DNA of 64,000 nt from Hahellaceae bacterium (GCA_016716085.1 JADJWY010000026.1:186001-250000); one strand, 5' to 3'. Shown: positions 9,005-17,105, numbered from the stretch's first letter. Notes: a model not told the origin generated them from the letters alone. A program made the numbers and translations.

Positions 9005-10870
9005 TTGGAACCGATCATTCGTCGAAAAAGCATCTTTCAATCGCTCGTCTTCAAGATGGGGTCCATCCTTTTGGCACTGGTGACGCTCGCGCTGACCACC
9101 CTGCTGAGTTCCTATTTTGTGATAGAGGAAGCCGCTAAAGATGCAGAGGCCGTCAATCTGGCGGGCTCACTACGGATGACCAGCTATCAGCTGCTGGCAA
9201 CCCGTCTGGGTATTGTGGAACCGACCACAGAATATAGCGACAAAACCAATCGGCTCATCCAACAGTTCGAAAACCGTATCCGCCTGACAAGCCAGATCAT
9301 GGCAGTTGAGCAGGAACGCAATGGTGAATTCATCAGCCACTACCGCCAGGTTCTGGATCACTGGCAAATGATAATCAAGCCCCTGTTTTCGTTGAAAACC
9401 ACCGACTCACTCTCCCAGACCGCACTCACCGACGCTGTCGATGACTTCGTGACCGAGGTCGACACACTTGTCAAACAGTACCAGCTCAAGGCGGAATCCC
9501 GGATTGAAAAACTCCGCTTTATCCAGCTAAGCGCGATGTTTCTGACTTTGCTATTGGTAGCGGGTTCACTGATCATTCTGCACCAGCGCGTTGAAATGCC
9601 CCTGCGGAAACTCACGGATGCGGCTCGACGGATCGGTAAGGGTGACTTCAGTCAACCGGTCGAAATCGATAATCAGGATGAACTGGACGTACTCGCCCAA
9701 ACCATCAACCATATGGCGGCGGACCTGAGCGAACTTTATGGTTCTCTGGAAGCGCGTGTCGCCAAGAAAACCAAGGCACTGGCAACCAGCGCCAACTCAT
9801 TGAACTTTCTCTATCACATCGCACGCGATGTCAGCGACCACCACCGTGAGGCCATCGATTTTGACTTTTGGGTTAAAGAACTGTCCCGGGTGACCGGCAT
9901 CGAAGGCATGGAGTTGTGCCTCAAAACCCCAGAAGCCGTCATCCCTTATATCCACCTGCGTGGCGACGAGATGGCACCCCTTGACGAGTCCTGCCACGCC
10001 GAAGCCTGCGTTGAATGCATCAACCAGAAAAGCATGACGGCAGAGCGCGCAGAGTCCAATCATCTGCATTACCCGATTATCAAAGAGGGCATTCGCTACG
10101 GCATTCTCGCAGTTCACCTGCCCACCTGCGACAAAGCGCTCGATTGGCAGCACCAATTGCTGCAGTCCTTCACGGATCAGGTCGCCATTGCACTCAGCAT
10201 TCAGAACCAGGTTGACCAGAATCGGCGTGAAGCCCTGATGAATGAGCGCAGTGTCATTGCCCGGGAACTGCACGATTCGCTGGCCCAGGCACTGTCCTAT
10301 CTTAAAATCCAGGTGACTCGTCTCAAGCGAAGCCTGGATAAGGACAACATCGCAACGCCCGAATTGGACAACATCACCGGAGAACTTCAGGAGGGGCTTG
10401 GCGCGGCCTATCGACAACTGCGGGAACTGCTGACCACCTTCCGCCTGACCATCAGCGAGAAAGGCCTTAAAGCCGCGCTGGGGCATACCGTCGAGCAGTT
10501 CAGAGAGCAACACCCCTTATTCACCATCTCATTTGACTGTGAGATTGAACGCATTCCCCTCACACCGAATGAAGAAATCCATATGCTGCAGCTCACCCGT
10601 GAGGCCCTGCAGAATGCCCTTCGACACTCTGGGGGCAAACAGGTCGAGGTGCGCCTGACCGAAACCAGTGGCAACCGCATCACGATGAGTGTTATGGATG
10701 ACGGAAAAGGTTTACCGGACGCCCCCGGTCGATTGAATCACTACGGTCTTGCGATCATGAACGAACGCGCCCGCAACCTCGGCGGTCATCTGGAACTGCT
10801 CAACCGTGCAGAAGGTGGCACCGAAGTTCGTTTCGTGTTCAACCCCAGCAGTCTGGCTTCTCAGGTCTGA
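9005..10870 (+). CDS. narX: Nitrate/nitrite sensor histidine kinase
   Basis: This membrane sensor phosphorylates NarL in response to nitrate or nitrite. Order of parts in 621 residues: transmembrane segment at about 15-40; periplasmic P-box NLAGSLRMTSYQLL at about 51-64, the nitrate-binding signature of NarX/NarQ; second membrane segment at about 172-195; HAMP domain at about 195-250; a cysteine cluster (CHAEACVEC) in the central module near 335; HisKA_3 dimerisation box RELHDSLAQ with phospho-acceptor His423; and an ATPase domain with NALRHSGG and DDGKGLPD. The start is a TTG with AGAGG about ten bases upstream; the next Met would cut into the first membrane segment. It is divergent from narG and convergent with narK. 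Confidence 0.95.
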   Translation: MEPIIRRKSIFQSLVFKMGSILLALVTLALTTLLSSYFVIEEAAKDAEAVNLAGSLRMTSYQLLATRLGIVEPTTEYSDKTNRLIQQFENRIRLTSQIMAVEQERNGEFISHYRQVLDHWQMIIKPLFSLKTTDSLSQTALTDAVDDFVTEVDTLVKQYQLKAESRIEKLRFIQLSAMFLTLLLVAGSLIILHQRVEMPLRKLTDAARRIGKGDFSQPVEIDNQDELDVLAQTINHMAADLSELYGSLEARVAKKTKALATSANSLNFLYHIARDVSDHHREAIDFDFWVKELSRVTGIEGMELCLKTPEAVIPYIHLRGDEMAPLDESCHAEACVECINQKSMTAERAESNHLHYPIIKEGIRYGILAVHLPTCDKALDWQHQLLQSFTDQVAIALSIQNQVDQNRREALMNERSVIARELHDSLAQALSYLKIQVTRLKRSLDKDNIATPELDNITGELQEGLGAAYRQLRELLTTFRLTISEKGLKAALGHTVEQFREQHPLFTISFDCEIERIPLTPNEEIHMLQLTREALQNALRHSGGKQVEVRLTETSGNRITMSVMDDGKGLPDAPGRLNHYGLAIMNERARNLGGHLELLNRAEGGTEVRFVFNPSSLASQV

Positions 10871-10879
10871 ACAACGCAG

Positions 10880-10903
10880 AAGGGCTGCCGAAGCAGCCCT
10901 TTT
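10880..10903 (+). terminator. Rho-independent terminator after narX
   Basis: GGGCTGC (10882-10888), loop CGAA, GCAGCCC (10893-10899) and then TTTT make a compact hairpin ten bases past the narX stop. The A's before the stem give a short T run on the other strand, so it may also stop the convergent narK transcript. Confidence 0.85.
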
Positions 10904-10923
10904 CACACCCCAACCGACCGGTT

Positions 10924-12540
10924 TTAGGGATTGTAGAACTCACCACTCTTGCGCAGGTAGAAGAACCAGTTGACGACCATACAGACCGCGTAGAAGATGG
11001 CAAAGCCTATCAGCGCCACTTCAGGTGTTGCTGCGTTGATCTGCTCACCCAGTACCAGCGGGATGTAGAAGGCACCGTAGGCGGCCACCGCAGACGTCCA
11101 TCCCAGCACAGGGCCTGCCTGTTCTTTCGGGAACACCATCGCAACGGTGCGGAAGGTGGAACCGTTACCGATACCCGTCGCCGCGAACAGCAGCAGGAAG
11201 AGCACGAAGAACGGTACAAAGAACTCTTCAGGGGTGGCTGAGTTGTAAGCCGCTTTCATGTAGTAAGCGACCGCCAGTGCACACACCGTCATAACCAGTG
11301 AACAGACCTGCGTAACCATGGCCCCACCCAGCTTGTCGGAAATCCATCCACCGACCGGGCGAATCAGCGCGCCGATGAAAGGAGCCATCCAGGCATACAT
11401 CAGTGCTGCCGGTCCGTTCGGGTTGGCTGTGGTATGCGTCATAACGCCATCCACTTCAACATGGCTGAAGCCGAAGATAACTTTAATGGCCAGCGGGAAG
11501 GCCGCCGCAAAGCCGATGAAGCTACCAAAGGTCATGGTGTAGATCACACTCATTACCCAGGTGTGACGGTTGCCGAAGATCTGGTACTGACGGGTCAGGT
11601 TAGTCCGAATCTGCCCCGGTAAGGCTTTCAACAGAAAGACGGTGGCGGCGATAACCAGCACCAGCACCAATTCCTTAGGCAAACCAAAACCACTGCCATT
11701 CGCCGCCTCAGGCAGAATCAGCCACAAGCCCGCAACAGAGGTCGCCAGACCGATCAGCAGCATCATGGTGATAATGCTGAACGACTGCACCGGACTACCG
11801 ATATCGGGAGACACCTCAGGCGTGCGAATATTATTCATACCAAACCAACCCAGGAAGGCCAGTGGTACCAGGAACAACAACCAGAGGTAGCCAGCATTTT
11901 GAATCCAGGTATCCGCGCCGGCAGGAATTTTACCGATCAGCGTCCCGGAGGGGCTTTGCAGAGTCATTGGATCACCGCCCATGGCCCCAAACACGCCCGC
12001 AGTCATAAACAGTGGCACCAGAATCTGCATCGAGGTGACACCGAAGTTACCCAGACCCGCATTCAGGCCCAGAGCCAATCCTTGCTGCTTCTTGGGAAAG
12101 AAAAAGCTGATGTTGGACATGGACGACGCGAAATTCCCGCCACCAAAACCAGACAACAAGGCCAGCAGCTGAAACACCCAAAGCGGGGTATCCATATCCT
12201 GCAGGGCAATACCGGTTCCCAGGGCCGGAATAATCAGAAGTGACGTCGTAAAAAAGATGGTATTGCGGCCGCCACACAAGCGAATGAAGAAGCTACTTGG
12301 AATCCGCAGCGTTGCACCCGTCAAACCGGCAATGGCCATCAGGGTGAACAGATCCGGTGCTTTAAACGGGAAGCCCAGGTTCAGCATCTGAACCGTAATA
12401 ACCCCCCAATAGAGCCAAACCGCGAATCCACACCATAAACTGGGAATGGAGATCCATAGGTTTCGATTGGCAATCTTCTTGCCTTCTTTTTCCCAGAATC
12501 CCGAATCCTCGGGGTTCCAGTTGGACTTAATGTCTGCCAT
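10924..12540 (-). CDS. narK: NarK-type nitrate/nitrite transporter (MFS, NNP family)
   Basis: This 12-helix inner-membrane transporter brings in nitrate and/or exports nitrite. Both nitrate signatures are visible: GGGNFASSMSNISFFFP followed by GLNAGLGNFG (NS1), and GIGNGSTFRTVAMVFP (NS2). At 538 residues it is longer than E. coli NarK (463), with a polar N-terminal tail of about 30 residues and a longer loop near residues 190-230. Whether it is a nitrate-proton symporter or a nitrate/nitrite antiporter cannot be read here. ATG at 12540 has GAGG eight bases upstream. It is divergent from narL. Confidence 0.94.
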   Translation of the reverse strand: MADIKSNWNPEDSGFWEKEGKKIANRNLWISIPSLWCGFAVWLYWGVITVQMLNLGFPFKAPDLFTLMAIAGLTGATLRIPSSFFIRLCGGRNTIFFTTSLLIIPALGTGIALQDMDTPLWVFQLLALLSGFGGGNFASSMSNISFFFPKKQQGLALGLNAGLGNFGVTSMQILVPLFMTAGVFGAMGGDPMTLQSPSGTLIGKIPAGADTWIQNAGYLWLLFLVPLAFLGWFGMNNIRTPEVSPDIGSPVQSFSIITMMLLIGLATSVAGLWLILPEAANGSGFGLPKELVLVLVIAATVFLLKALPGQIRTNLTRQYQIFGNRHTWVMSVIYTMTFGSFIGFAAAFPLAIKVIFGFSHVEVDGVMTHTTANPNGPAALMYAWMAPFIGALIRPVGGWISDKLGGAMVTQVCSLVMTVCALAVAYYMKAAYNSATPEEFFVPFFVLFLLLFAATGIGNGSTFRTVAMVFPKEQAGPVLGWTSAVAAYGAFYIPLVLGEQINAATPEVALIGFAIFYAVCMVVNWFFYLRKSGEFYNP

Positions 12541-12740
12541 GTGCGTTACCTCGCGCCTGCCACGTTCATTTGGTCATATCACTTTGCAGCGCAAGCACGG
12601 TGGTCTCAATGCTCAGGAGGGGGTAGCAAAGACGATGGGAAAGGATGTACCCAAAGCCATCCACAGCCAACCAAACCGAACATTTATCTATAAATATCAG
12701 CACATTAAACTTACCTTTTGATTTTCTATCAGCCAGGAAC

Positions 12741-12756
12741 TACCTCCTACGGGGTA
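12741..12756 (-). promoter_or_regulatory. Candidate NarL 7-2-7 site in the narK-narL region
   Basis: TACCTCC and CGGGGTA are inverted heptamers with a two-base spacer; both match TACYYM and differ from consensus only in the last base. This is the best NarL-like site in the window. It is about 200 bases upstream of narK and 110 upstream of narL. Confidence 0.55.
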
Positions 12757-12776
12757 GCCCAAACTACCAGCCTTGC

Positions 12777-12798
12777 GGTAGAAGGTGGTGCTTCTACC
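12777..12798. repeat. Perfect inverted repeat beside NarL heptamers
   Basis: Arms GGTAGAAG (12777-12784) and CTTCTACC (12791-12798) are perfect over 8 bases with a 6-base centre GTGGTG. It has no T run, so it is not a terminator. It may be a dimer-binding site of a regulator. Confidence 0.5.
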
Positions 12799-12821
12799 CC
12801 AAACCACATACCATCTGTAAA

Positions 12822-12835
12822 CTGATACAAATCAA
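12822..12835 (-). promoter_or_regulatory. FNR/Anr-like box
   Basis: Read on the minus strand, TTGAT-TTGT-ATCAG matches nine of ten conserved FNR positions. It lies 29 bases before the narL start codon, too close to be a class II site for narL, and 281 bases from narK with no good -10 at the expected distance. It may repress narL or activate narK from a distance. Confidence 0.5.
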
Positions 12836-12864
12836 ACGGACACGCCGGGAGCGTAGTAAGACCC

Positions 12865-13518
12865 ATGAACAGTAAAGCCACCATCCTGATGGTTGATGAC
12901 CATCCCCTCTTCCGTAAAGGCATCCGTCAGCTCATCGAAATGGAAGAAGGATTGGCGATTGCCGGTGAAGCCAAAAATGGTGAAGAGGCCCTCGCACTGG
13001 CCAAAGTTGACGAGCCCGACCTCATCCTGTTAGACCTCAATATGCAGGGGATGGATGGACTTGGCACCCTCAGAGCCCTGCGGGCCGCCGGAGTCAATTC
13101 CCGCATCATCATGCTGACCGTTTCCGACAGCGAAGCCGATGTCATCAACTGCATCAAAGCAGGTGCCGATGGCTACCTGCTCAAAGACATGGAGCCAGAG
13201 GATATTCTGGAAAAGATTAAAGAAGCGACGATGGGGAAAATGGCCATCAGCGAAAAGCTGACTCAGATCCTGGCCTCAGCACTGCGCCGCCCCGGGAACA
13301 CCGTCAGCGACCCTTCCGCCTCGCTGACCAGTCGGGAATACGAAATTCTCACCCGTATCGCGCAGGGACACAGCAACAAGGTGATCGCTCGCGACCTCGA
13401 CATTTCGGACGGTACCGTCAAGGTGCATGTGAAGCACATCCTGAAAAAGATGGACATGAAGTCGCGGGTCGAAGCAGCCGTATGGCTGGTCAACCGAAAA
13501 TCAGGGCATCCGGGCTAA
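12865..13518 (+). CDS. narL: Nitrate/nitrite response regulator
   Basis: This cytoplasmic DNA-binding regulator is the partner of NarX. The 217 residues hold a receiver domain with Asp11-Asp12, the phospho-acceptor Asp57 (LILLDLNMQGMDG) and the LLKDMEPEDI segment, then a LuxR/FixJ-type helix-turn-helix from about 152 (LTSREYEILTRIAQGHSNKV). The C-terminal linker and helix pattern fit NarL/NarP. No strong ribosome site precedes the ATG (GGGAG is about 13 bases away), so translation may be weak. It runs convergent with the TonB-like gene, nine bases apart, with no obvious terminator. Confidence 0.93.
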   Translation: MNSKATILMVDDHPLFRKGIRQLIEMEEGLAIAGEAKNGEEALALAKVDEPDLILLDLNMQGMDGLGTLRALRAAGVNSRIIMLTVSDSEADVINCIKAGADGYLLKDMEPEDILEKIKEATMGKMAISEKLTQILASALRRPGNTVSDPSASLTSREYEILTRIAQGHSNKVIARDLDISDGTVKVHVKHILKKMDMKSRVEAAVWLVNRKSGHPG

Positions 13519-13527
13519 GTACCGACC

Positions 13528-15303
13528 TTAACGCCCGCCAAATTGATGGGAGACCTCGACGCTCATGCGGTCAACACCCAGCACTTCCGGAATGGGGTCA
13601 AAGGGCGCAACCCGCCTGATCGCCCCCATCACCTCATCGTTGAGCATGACATGACGGGACTCCTCAATCCAGTGGGTACCCGCCACCTGACCATCCGCCG
13701 AAAGCTCTACCCGAACAGACACCGTTCCGGTTTGTTTCATGCTTTTCGCCCAATGGGGATAGACGATCGCCTCCTCCACCCGACGCTGAACAGATGTGCG
13801 GTAATGCGTCGCCAGAGACGCTTTGTCCTGCTCTGTCATGACTTCAGCGCGGGATTCCCTCAATGCCTCAGGCATAACGGGCTGCGGCGGCACCGGATCT
13901 GGCTCACCCCGTAAACGAAACGTATAACTGGCTTTAAACACCTGTGCGGCGGCACGCTTCTGAGGATCTGTCGTTTCCTTGACCAGCTCTGGCACCGCGC
14001 CAAACGGCGAGGCGCGACCAATTGCGGCCTTTAACTCCTGAGCAAGCAAACTATTTTCGTCCGGACTCAAATGCAAAAATTCAATGACGTTTCCTTGCGC
14101 ATCCAGGCGGAACTCGGCCTTGACCAGGCCCTCCTCACCAAACTGTTTAGCCCACTCGGGATACGTTACCTGCTTGTCGATTGCACGCTGAATTTCCCAG
14201 ATATAGCGTTCACGCGCATACTTGCGGGACATATGCGCGAGCTGACGCGCCTTCAGCGCCTCAGCTTCTGCCTCCGCCCTGGCCTGCTCTGCCGCCTGCG
14301 CGGCTGCCAATTCAGCGGCTTGCCGCGCTTTTTCGTCCTCGGCCTGCGCCTGAGCTTCAGCCACTTCAACCTCTTTGACATCAGCCTCAGAAGAGGAGCC
14401 CTGCGTTAACGGTGATGCCTGAGACTGGGCTGCCTTTTGAGCCGCCTTTGCAGCTTTGGCCTTCGCTGCCACCGCTGCACCAGCTGCCACGGCTGCAACT
14501 TGCTCGGCCTCTTGCTTGGCTTTGGCCGCCGCTTTAGCGCGTGCAGCGGCGTCGGCCTGTTCAGCCGCCCGCTTCGCTTCTTCCGCCGCCAAGGCTTCCG
14601 CCGCTTCACGTGCACGGGCCTCTTCTTCCGCTTTCAATCGGGCCAGCTCTTTCACCCTGGCGTCCTCGGCCTGCCGCCACTGACTGTAGAGTTTCTGGCG
14701 TTCCGGCTGGATACTCAGGGATTCAAAACGACGCTTAAGCCCGGCAAAGCGAGCTTCATCGACAGCTTTACCGGCAAGCAGATCGGCTTTGAACTGTCGA
14801 CTGGGGGGAGAAACGCCCACCCAAACACTGAGGAGATAATTAAACAGGGTATCCCCTTCCGCCTTGAGGATGGTTTCACCGTTAAACGTAAGGGTGGTGC
14901 CCAGCGATGGAGAGTAGTTGGCGACGAGCGTGTCCCCGATGGTGAGATCCTGTTTCGGAAAACTGGTAAACGCCAACAGTCGCTCTATTTGGGGTGCTTG
15001 TGCAGAGAGTTCATTGTTGATTGAAAGATCACGCTTCCAGATCTGGGCAAAGCTATAAGGCGTCCATTGTTTGGCGGCCAGCCGCATTTCAATCCGTTTA
15101 TCCAGGCTCTTTGCCAGTAAGTTCTCTGGCGTGGTGATCGGCGTAGGCGTAAACAGCGCAACAATGTAGTATTCCTTGCTGAGCTGCTCATACGAGGCCA
15201 TACCATTTAGCGTCAACTGTGCCTGGGCAGAACACGTAAAGACCAGGAGACCGATCAATAGCACCCTGAAAGTCGTCGTTAAACCTGAGTTCCAAGCCTG
15301 CAA
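13528..15303 (-). CDS. Exported protein: chalcone isomerase-like domain, Ala-rich coiled coil and two TonB C-terminal domains
   Basis: The 591-residue protein begins with a signal peptide (about 1-27, ending in SAQAQ). Residues about 30-190 resemble the chalcone-isomerase-like fold of small exported bacterial proteins: an early YYIVALF strand, then GDTLVANY, a GTTLTFNGE hairpin and a WVGVSPPS end. Residues about 195-350 are a charged, alanine-rich coiled coil of EA/KA runs, like TolA. Two TonB-type C-terminal domains follow (about 355-465 and 495-591), each with a YPxWAK motif. No N-terminal membrane anchor other than the signal peptide is clear, so it may be periplasmic rather than an ordinary TonB. 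The start is TTG at 15303 behind a GA-rich stretch. It lies 42 bases downstream of the XRE-type gene. Function unknown. Confidence 0.75.
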   Translation of the reverse strand: MQAWNSGLTTTFRVLLIGLLVFTCSAQAQLTLNGMASYEQLSKEYYIVALFTPTPITTPENLLAKSLDKRIEMRLAAKQWTPYSFAQIWKRDLSINNELSAQAPQIERLLAFTSFPKQDLTIGDTLVANYSPSLGTTLTFNGETILKAEGDTLFNYLLSVWVGVSPPSRQFKADLLAGKAVDEARFAGLKRRFESLSIQPERQKLYSQWRQAEDARVKELARLKAEEEARAREAAEALAAEEAKRAAEQADAAARAKAAAKAKQEAEQVAAVAAGAAVAAKAKAAKAAQKAAQSQASPLTQGSSSEADVKEVEVAEAQAQAEDEKARQAAELAAAQAAEQARAEAEAEALKARQLAHMSRKYARERYIWEIQRAIDKQVTYPEWAKQFGEEGLVKAEFRLDAQGNVIEFLHLSPDENSLLAQELKAAIGRASPFGAVPELVKETTDPQKRAAAQVFKASYTFRLRGEPDPVPPQPVMPEALRESRAEVMTEQDKASLATHYRTSVQRRVEEAIVYPHWAKSMKQTGTVSVRVELSADGQVAGTHWIEESRHVMLNDEVMGAIRRVAPFDPIPEVLGVDRMSVEVSHQFGGR

Positions 15304-15345
15304 GACTCCGCCCCCTCTTCTACGCTTTAGTACGTGCCCGAGACT

Positions 15346-15759
15346 TCACAGCATCGAGAGTATCAACTGTTTTCGATCAGCATCGCAGCGACGAAAACGT
15401 TTGAGCAAACGCCGCTCAACTTCATCCGGAATCACCAGGTCGAACACCTCACTCAATTCATGTATCGACTGATATAAATCGTTAGGTTCATCCTCAGACA
15501 TTCCCGGCAACTCCATCTGCAGCTTATTTAACTCACCAGGCTCCAGATCTAACAGGGTTTCCAGCCGGGTATCCGTTTTCAGACACAAATCCAGCAGTTG
15601 CTCTAATACAGGATAGCACCGGGTCTTACCAGTTGGCTGCTCCCACCCATTGACGACGGTCACGTCGACATGACAAAACGCAGCGACATCTTCCTGGGAA
15701 AGCTTCTTTTTCTGACGCAGTTCACGCAGACGGGTATTAAATGTGAGCAGATATTTCAT
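15346..15759 (-). CDS. XRE/Cro-type helix-turn-helix regulator
   Basis: The 137-residue product starts with a helix-turn-helix typical of the XRE family (RLRELRQKKKLSQEDVAAFCHV, then VNGWEQ) at about residues 8-60. The C-terminal half is acidic and helical, without a recognised domain. A longer frame from a GTG at 15867 would add 36 residues, but these look unlike protein from this family; the ATG at 15759 has a weak GAGAAG upstream and gives the normal domain start. It precedes the double-TonB-domain gene on the same strand and may form an operon with it. It could repress itself and that gene (inference). Confidence 0.75.
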   Translation of the reverse strand: MKYLLTFNTRLRELRQKKKLSQEDVAAFCHVDVTVVNGWEQPTGKTRCYPVLEQLLDLCLKTDTRLETLLDLEPGELNKLQMELPGMSEDEPNDLYQSIHELSEVFDLVIPDEVERRLLKRFRRCDADRKQLILSML

Positions 15760-15935
15760 CCATCGCTTCTCAGACCCATGGTTTAGACCACCATTTAGCA
15801 ACGAATTGCAGGCGATAATCAACCCGCGCAAACTGCGCATGAGTGCCAGCTTTATACGTTTACTCACCTCATCCGAATCTTGTCAGATACGGAGGTGCCG
15901 TATACAGTCACCATCTACGCCACCGCCTTTACCTA

Positions 15936-15959
15936 CACCCTAGGTGCTGACGTATTTTA
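15936..15959. repeat. 24-bp direct repeat, copy 1 (left of relBE)
   Basis: The segment begins CACCC, contains AGGTGCTG and ends CGTATTTTA. It is matched at 22 of 24 positions by 16751-16774 on the same strand, on the other side of relBE. The core CACCCTAGGTG is a short palindrome. Confidence 0.7.
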
Positions 15960-16028
15960 TCCGTCTGATGCCCCCTACGCACTTTTTCGCTAAAATAGCC
16001 AGTTTCCATTCCAAGCCCATACTGCTAT

Positions 16029-16053
16029 GCTATACACGTCATACACGTATAGC
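16029..16053 (+). promoter_or_regulatory. Likely relBE operator/promoter
   Basis: Fourteen bases before the relB-like start lies an inverted repeat with 7-base arms GCTATAC and GTATAGC. Inside it are two direct copies of ATACACGT nine bases apart. Such overlapping repeats are typical of operators bound by the antitoxin of relBE-type modules. Autoregulation is inferred. Confidence 0.6.
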
Positions 16054-16066
16054 GCTGAAGATTCCC

Positions 16067-16279
16067 ATGCTTGCCATCAGATTACCCGAAGAGATTGAAG
16101 CCCGCCTGACGGAGCTTGCCGCCAGAACAGGCCGCACCAAAACCTTTTATGCCAAGGAAGCGATTCTCGAACATATCGACGAGATCGAGGACAAGTATCT
16201 GGCAATCCATCGCACTGAGAACCCCGGCAAACGCTGGACTCTGGAAGAGATGGAGCAAGATCTTGACCTGGACAGTTGA
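16067..16279 (+). CDS. RelB/CopG-type antitoxin
   Basis: This 70-residue protein has a ribbon-helix-helix N-terminus (MLAIRLPEEIEARLTELAA) that should bind the operator as a dimer, then the TKTFYAKEAILEHIDEIEDKYLA segment seen in many RelB/StbD-like antitoxins. The acidic C-terminus is the expected toxin-binding tail. The ATG at 16067 is chosen over an upstream in-frame ATG at 15944 because the extension would run through the operator. It overlaps the toxin gene by 17 bases. Confidence 0.85.
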   Translation: MLAIRLPEEIEARLTELAARTGRTKTFYAKEAILEHIDEIEDKYLAIHRTENPGKRWTLEEMEQDLDLDS

Positions 16280-16529
16280 GTTTGACGATGCGGCCGCCAA
16301 AGAACTTCGCAAACTCGACCGTCAGGCTCAAAGCGATATTTTGCGATACTTCCGCGAGCGGATTGCCACCGATGAAGACCCCCGCCGTTTCGGCAAGCCA
16401 CTGTCAGGGGATCTCGCTGGTTTGTGGCGCTACCGGGTGCGGGATTACCGCATGATTTGCAACATCGAAGACGACAAACTGATTGTACTGGTTGTCCGTG
16501 TTTCCCATCGCAAGGATGTGTACGAGTAA
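16263..16529 (+). CDS. RelE/ParE-type toxin
   Basis: The 88-residue protein (TWTVEFDDAAAKELRKLD at the start, LWRYRVRDYRMICNIED in the middle, VVRVSHRKDVYE at the end) is a full-length RelE-superfamily toxin. RelE toxins cut mRNA in the ribosomal A site; the Arg and Lys residues of WRYRVRDYR and HRKDVYE are those usually needed. The start is a TTG at 16263 with GGAG seven bases upstream, inside the antitoxin gene, so the toxin is translationally coupled to it. Both genes look intact. Confidence 0.88.
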   Translation: MTWTVEFDDAAAKELRKLDRQAQSDILRYFRERIATDEDPRRFGKPLSGDLAGLWRYRVRDYRMICNIEDDKLIVLVVRVSHRKDVYE

Positions 16530-16750
16530 GTTCTTTCCCCTTTTTGTTTTTAACGCACCTTTTCACTAAGCTGCTGGTTTAGCTTGTGAGCTTACGGCAA
16601 CTTGCCCCTGCATACTGCGCTCGCCAGGTTGCGGCTTATACCCTCGTGTCTCAAGCCCCTTTGCACCCTTTGTAACATCAAGACACCCTGATGCTCACCG
16701 TACACTAACCCGCCGATTTCCCTAATGCCTTCAGTACCTTAAAGAGCCTG

Positions 16751-16774
16751 CACCCCAGGTGCTGGCGTATTTTA
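16751..16774. repeat. 24-bp direct repeat, copy 2 (right of relBE)
   Basis: It matches 15936-15959 at 22 of 24 positions in the same orientation, 815 bases away. A shorter, poorer version of the palindromic core (CACCCAGTGCT) occurs at 17138-17148, upstream of the next toxin-antitoxin remnant. Confidence 0.7.
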
Positions 16775-16842
16775 CGATCGTTAAGCACTAGATGCACTTT
16801 CTGTTTTAACCATGCACTCCGCTTCAGATACAGTAATGCAAT

Positions 16843-16871
16843 AAAAAGCCCCGAGGTGCGTTAGCGCCTCG
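16843..16871 (-). terminator. Rho-independent terminator
   Basis: CGAGGTGC (16852-16859), loop GTTA, GCGCCTCG (16864-16871) form an 8-pair stem with one G-T pair. Read leftward it is followed by a run of five T's. It lies 27 bases after the leftward remnant of the second toxin-antitoxin pair. Confidence 0.8.
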
Positions 16872-16897
16872 AGACTTTTGCGTGTTTATGGTTGTTT

Positions 16898-17105
16898 CTA
16901 AGCCAGTACTTCCAAGCCTTTTTCTGCAACCAGGTTCAATAACTTCAGTGAGGGACCGTTTGGCTTTTTCACGCCTTGCTCCCACTTCTGAACCGTGGAC
17001 TTGCTTGTATTCAAGTACGCCGCGAACACGCCCTGGCTGGCATGATTTTTCGTGAGGATGTGCTTAATCTGTTTTACTGAACGCCTTGTTTGTAAATATC
17101 CGCAT
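16898..17105 (-). pseudogene. Toxin-antitoxin remnant: RelE-type toxin start joined to the C-terminal half of an XRE antitoxin
   Basis: From ATG at 17105 the first 11 codons read MRIFTNKAFSK, the usual start of a RelE/HigB-family toxin, then run to an early stop. In an overlapping frame, from about 17085 to TAG at 16898, the sequence reads ILTKNHASQGVFAAYLNTSK, then STVQKWEQGVKKPNGPSLKL and ends LEVLA, the helix-turn-helix half of a NadS/HigA-like antitoxin. That frame has no start codon after its upstream TGA. The likely history is a single internal deletion removing most of the toxin and the N-terminus of the antitoxin. A terminator follows at 16843-16871. Neither product should work. Confidence 0.7.

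Larger units (their letters stand above)
12541..12864. promoter_or_regulatory. Divergent narK-narL control region
   Basis: This 324-base region holds no gene. It is AT-rich between 12680 and 12735 and dense in NarL-like heptamers from 12741 to 12815. Sites that can be placed are a 7-2-7 pair TACCTCC-TA-CGGGGTA at 12741-12756, further TACCNNN heptamers at 12765, 12795 and 12809, and an FNR-like box at 12822-12835. A weaker TTGAT-N5-ATCAG at 12718-12732 has one base too many in its spacer. I could not assign clear -10 and -35 elements to either gene. Confidence 0.6.
16530..16897. other. Non-coding stretch right of relBE
   Basis: No credible gene is seen in these 368 bases. It contains an imperfect inverted repeat (GCAACTTGCC near 16597 and GCCAGGTTGC near 16623), the second copy of the 24-bp direct repeat, and a terminator for the leftward toxin-antitoxin remnant. 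Confidence 0.6.

Noticed and set aside
14071..15024. Long frames opposite the Ala-rich part of the double-TonB gene
   Set aside because: They are artefacts of repetitive GC-rich codons on the coding strand.
16597..16632. Integron attC site
   Set aside because: There is an imperfect hairpin, but no convincing conserved attC core sites and no integrase in the window.
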